A stretch of 64,000 nt of DNA, taken from positions 101,534-165,533 of the forward strand of contig NZ_LMDG01000036.1 in assembly GCF_001426265.1 (NCBI RefSeq). The letters run 5' to 3'. Position numbers and translations under genes: made by a program. Source of the DNA: Rhizobium sp. Root1220 (GTDB taxonomy: Bacteria; Pseudomonadota; Alphaproteobacteria; Rhizobiales; Rhizobiaceae). The number at the start of each line of letters is the position of its first letter. The first letter of the stretch is position 1. Shown here one piece after another: positions 62,165-64,000 of this stretch. The notes beneath the pieces are model-generated. The model was not told the origin of the DNA and did not search any database. It saw nothing but the letters and a program-made list of their open reading frames with translations.

Positions 62165-62707
62165 TCAATGGCCCGAGAATTCCACCAGCGTGCGAACATC
62201 GACACCCAGATCTTCGAGCTTCTTGCGACCGCCGAGATCCGGCAGGTCGATGACGAAGCAGGCAGAAACGATATCCGCGCCCATCTGCCGCAGGAGCTGG
62301 GTAGCCCCGACTGCCGTACCGCCGGTGGCGATAAGGTCGTCCACGAGAATGACCTTCTCGCCCGGCTGCACGGCATCGCGATGCATCTCCATCTCGTCGA
62401 CGCCGTATTCCAGGCTGTAGGCAACCCGTACGGTATCGCGCGGCAACTTGCCCTTCTTGCGGATCGGCACGAAGCCTGCCGATAGCTGGTGCGCCACCGC
62501 CCCGCCGAGAATGAAGCCGCGCGCCTCCATGCCGGCGATCTTGTCGATCTTCAGTCCGGCATAGGGCTGAACGAGTTCATCGACAGCCCGGCGGAACGCC
62601 CGCGGATTGCCGAGCAGCGTCGTAATGTCACGAAAGATGATACCGGGCTTGGGATAGTCCGGGATGGAGCGGATGCTGGCCGCAAGCTCCGAAATGGTAT
62701 CGCTCAT
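62165..62707 (-). CDS. apt: Adenine phosphoribosyltransferase
   Basis: 180-aa purine-salvage enzyme: adenine plus PRPP gives AMP. RSIPDYPKPGIIFRDITTLL is the N-terminal signature, GMEARGFILGG the dimer/flap region and VILVDDLIATGGTAVGA the PRPP-binding motif. PRPP would come from prs upstream in the window. Downstream on its strand lie the MaoC genes on the other strand. Confidence 0.97.
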   Translation of the reverse strand: MSDTISELAASIRSIPDYPKPGIIFRDITTLLGNPRAFRRAVDELVQPYAGLKIDKIAGMEARGFILGGAVAHQLSAGFVPIRKKGKLPRDTVRVAYSLEYGVDEMEMHRDAVQPGEKVILVDDLIATGGTAVGATQLLRQMGADIVSACFVIDLPDLGGRKKLEDLGVDVRTLVEFSGH

Positions 62708-62774
62708 GGAAGTTCCATATTCTGCAGGGTCTCAAATCGGCTGCACCCTACCAACTGCGCCTGCCGGAACCAAC

Positions 62775-62802
62775 AAAAAAGGCGGCTCGAAAGCCGCCTT
62801 TT
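62775..62802 (-). terminator. Intrinsic terminator of the petABC operon end
   Basis: 11-bp stem (62777-62787 with 62792-62802) with a TTCG loop on the minus strand and six Ts after the stem on that strand, 24 nt beyond the petC stop. On the plus strand it also ends in TTTT, so it may be bidirectional. Confidence 0.85.
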
Positions 62803-62825
62803 CCCTTAACTCTGGGGCAAAGGTC

Positions 62826-63689
62826 TCAATGGTCCTTCTTCGAATAGACCGAGCGCTTCGTCAGGTAGATCAGGAACGCGAAGATGATCAGGAATACCAT
62901 GACCATGAAGCCCGTATGCTTGCGATCGACCAGATGCGGCTCGGCTGCCCACATCAGGAAGGCCGAAACATCCTTGGCGTACTGATCGACGGTCGCCGGC
63001 GCGCCATCGTCGTAGGTTACCTGGCCATCCGCGAGCGGCTTAGGCATCGCAAGGACCGCGGCCGCATGGAAATACGGGTTGTAGTGCTGGCCCTGTGACA
63101 CCTGGAAACCGGCAGGTGGCTCTTCGTATCCTGTCAGCAGCGAATAGATATAATCCGGTCCCGCTTCCTGATACTGCGTGAAGATGTCGAAGACGAACTG
63201 CGGGAAGCCACGTTCGACTTCCCGCGCCTTGGCGAGCAGCGACATGTCAGGCGGTGCCGCGCCGTTGTTGGAGGCCGCGGCCGCTTCCGCATTCGGGAAA
63301 GGCGAAGGGAAATAATCCGACGGAACAGCCTTGCGGGTGAACATGTCCCCACTGGCGTTGGGACCGTCCTGGACTTCATAGTTGGCGGCGAAAGCCTTGA
63401 TCTGGGCATCCGAATAACCAAGATCGCTCAGCGTGCGGAACGGCACCAGCGACATGGAGTGACAGGCGGCACAGACTTCGGTGTAGACCTTCAGTCCACG
63501 CTGCAACTGACCCTTGTCATAGTGACCGAAAGGCCCGGCAAAGGTCCAGTCGACCTCCTTGGGCTCCTTCAGCGGATAGTGCGGCGTCGCCTCGTGGTGC
63601 TCGGCGGGTGCGGCCTCCTGAGCGTAGGCCGCGGTCCCGAGACCAACAACGACTGCGAGCGACAGAATGCTTGCAACAAGCTTTTTCAT
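62826..63689 (-). CDS. petC: Cytochrome c1 of the bc1 complex
   Basis: 287-aa haem-bearing subunit of ubiquinol-cytochrome c reductase, in the inner membrane facing the periplasm. Signal peptide (ending TAAYAQ), haem c motif CAACH, the axial Met region LAMPKPL, and a C-terminal anchor (GFMVMVFLIIFAFLIYL) followed by Lys/Arg. Directly downstream of petB (24 nt) and followed by a terminator, so it is the last gene of petABC. Confidence 0.95.
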   Translation of the reverse strand: MKKLVASILSLAVVVGLGTAAYAQEAAPAEHHEATPHYPLKEPKEVDWTFAGPFGHYDKGQLQRGLKVYTEVCAACHSMSLVPFRTLSDLGYSDAQIKAFAANYEVQDGPNASGDMFTRKAVPSDYFPSPFPNAEAAAASNNGAAPPDMSLLAKAREVERGFPQFVFDIFTQYQEAGPDYIYSLLTGYEEPPAGFQVSQGQHYNPYFHAAAVLAMPKPLADGQVTYDDGAPATVDQYAKDVSAFLMWAAEPHLVDRKHTGFMVMVFLIIFAFLIYLTKRSVYSKKDH

Positions 63690-63713
63690 TTCTCTATTCC
63701 TTCCGTCGCCCGC

Positions 63714-64000
63714 TTATGCCTTGGCCGTTGCAGCAGAGACAGTCTTGTTGCGCTTTTCAAGCACGGCTTCCGTGATCGAGTTCGGCACGCGGCGCGGTGT
63801 CTCGACGAGACCAAGCACGGGCATGACCACAAGGAAGAATGCGAAGTAAAGGAGCGTACAGATCTGCGAGATCGTCGTGTAGAGGCCCTCGGCCGGCTGT
63901 GAACCGAGCCATCCGAGGATGATCGCGTTTATCACGAACAGCCAGTAAGCAAGCTTGTACCAAGGACGATAGACCGCGGAACGGACCTTCGAGGTGTCGA
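63714..64000 (-). CDS. petB: Cytochrome b of the bc1 complex, partial (C-terminal end)
   Basis: The frame is open to the right edge of the window, so the start lies outside. The visible part reads DTSKVRSAVYRPWYKLAYWL, then VINAIILGWLGSQPAEG and a final helix (TLLYFAFFLVVMPVLGLVET), matching the last helices of cytochrome b. The Qp-site residues and haem ligands are outside the window. Coordinates end at the window edge. Confidence 0.93.
   Translation of the reverse strand, partial: DTSKVRSAVYRPWYKLAYWLFVINAIILGWLGSQPAEGLYTTISQICTLLYFAFFLVVMPVLGLVETPRRVPNSITEAVLEKRNKTVSAATAKA

Noticed and set aside
1..64000. Insertion sequences, integrases, CRISPR arrays, prophage or toxin-antitoxin genes
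   Set aside because: None was recognised in any frame; no short regularly spaced repeats apart from the two AbcR copies.

Overview
The window looks like a chromosomal segment of an alphaproteobacterium of the Rhizobiaceae (Rhizobium/Agrobacterium/Sinorhizobium group). The evidence is the greA-lpsB-glycosyltransferases-lrp-trxB-lsrB order, a tandem pair of AbcR-type small RNAs directly behind the LysR gene, a BA14K protein, a petP-petR pair, cytochrome bc1 genes at the right edge, a GTTC-N7-GTTC LexA box of the alphaproteobacterial type and a CTTGAC-N17-CTATAT style promoter. The DNA is GC-rich and evenly coding. There is no insertion sequence, integrase, tRNA, rRNA or CRISPR array, so this is mostly core genome.

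Layout. 1-6.8 kb: aldo/keto reductase (cut by the window edge), YpfJ-like metallopeptidase, zinc alcohol dehydrogenase and carB. 6.9-9.6 kb: a two-gene DNA-repair operon (radical SAM protein plus DUF4130-UdgX-type uracil-DNA glycosylase) under a LexA box. 9.8-19.1 kb: greA, LPS-core glycosyltransferases, lrp, trxB, lsrB/vtlR, two AbcR sRNAs, ArsR regulator, MFS exporter and old yellow enzyme. 19.2-31.7 kb: accessory-looking single genes (kinase, reductase-like protein with a divergent LysR regulator, Ca2+/H+ antiporter, aatA, PQQ sugar dehydrogenase, EamA transporter, csp, small secreted proteins), including what looks like the eroded remains of a class GN sortase and its substrate at 25.3-26.1 kb.

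31.7-45 kb: ilvE; a petP-petR-histidine kinase operon with a perfect palindrome upstream; csaA-proC-ybjN; ubiK; lgt-methyltransferase-pgeF-M24 peptidase; a lipoprotein; prs; and a Kazal-domain lipoprotein. 45-53 kb: signalling genes on the minus strand (thioredoxin-fold protein, a zinc-ribbon/adenylate cyclase/AAA/TPR protein, an exported protein and a MHYT-GGDEF-EAL protein). 53.2-64 kb: rplY, a GGDEF-EAL membrane protein paired with a periplasmic solute-binding protein, pth, GNAT, clpS, ychF, a membrane protein, two coupled MaoC hydratases, apt, petC and the end of petB.

Themes. Several modules join sensing to output: VtlR/LsrB next to the AbcR sRNAs that it regulates in relatives; PetP/PetR plus kinase, in the same window as the bc1 genes that they control in Rhodobacter; and a c-di-GMP enzyme co-transcribed with a solute-binding protein. 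The best candidates for something little described are the LexA-boxed UdgX/radical SAM operon, the sortase remnant and the solute-binding protein/c-di-GMP pair. No wholly new multi-gene system was evident. All assignments come from reading the sequence and from memory of families; no database search was run.
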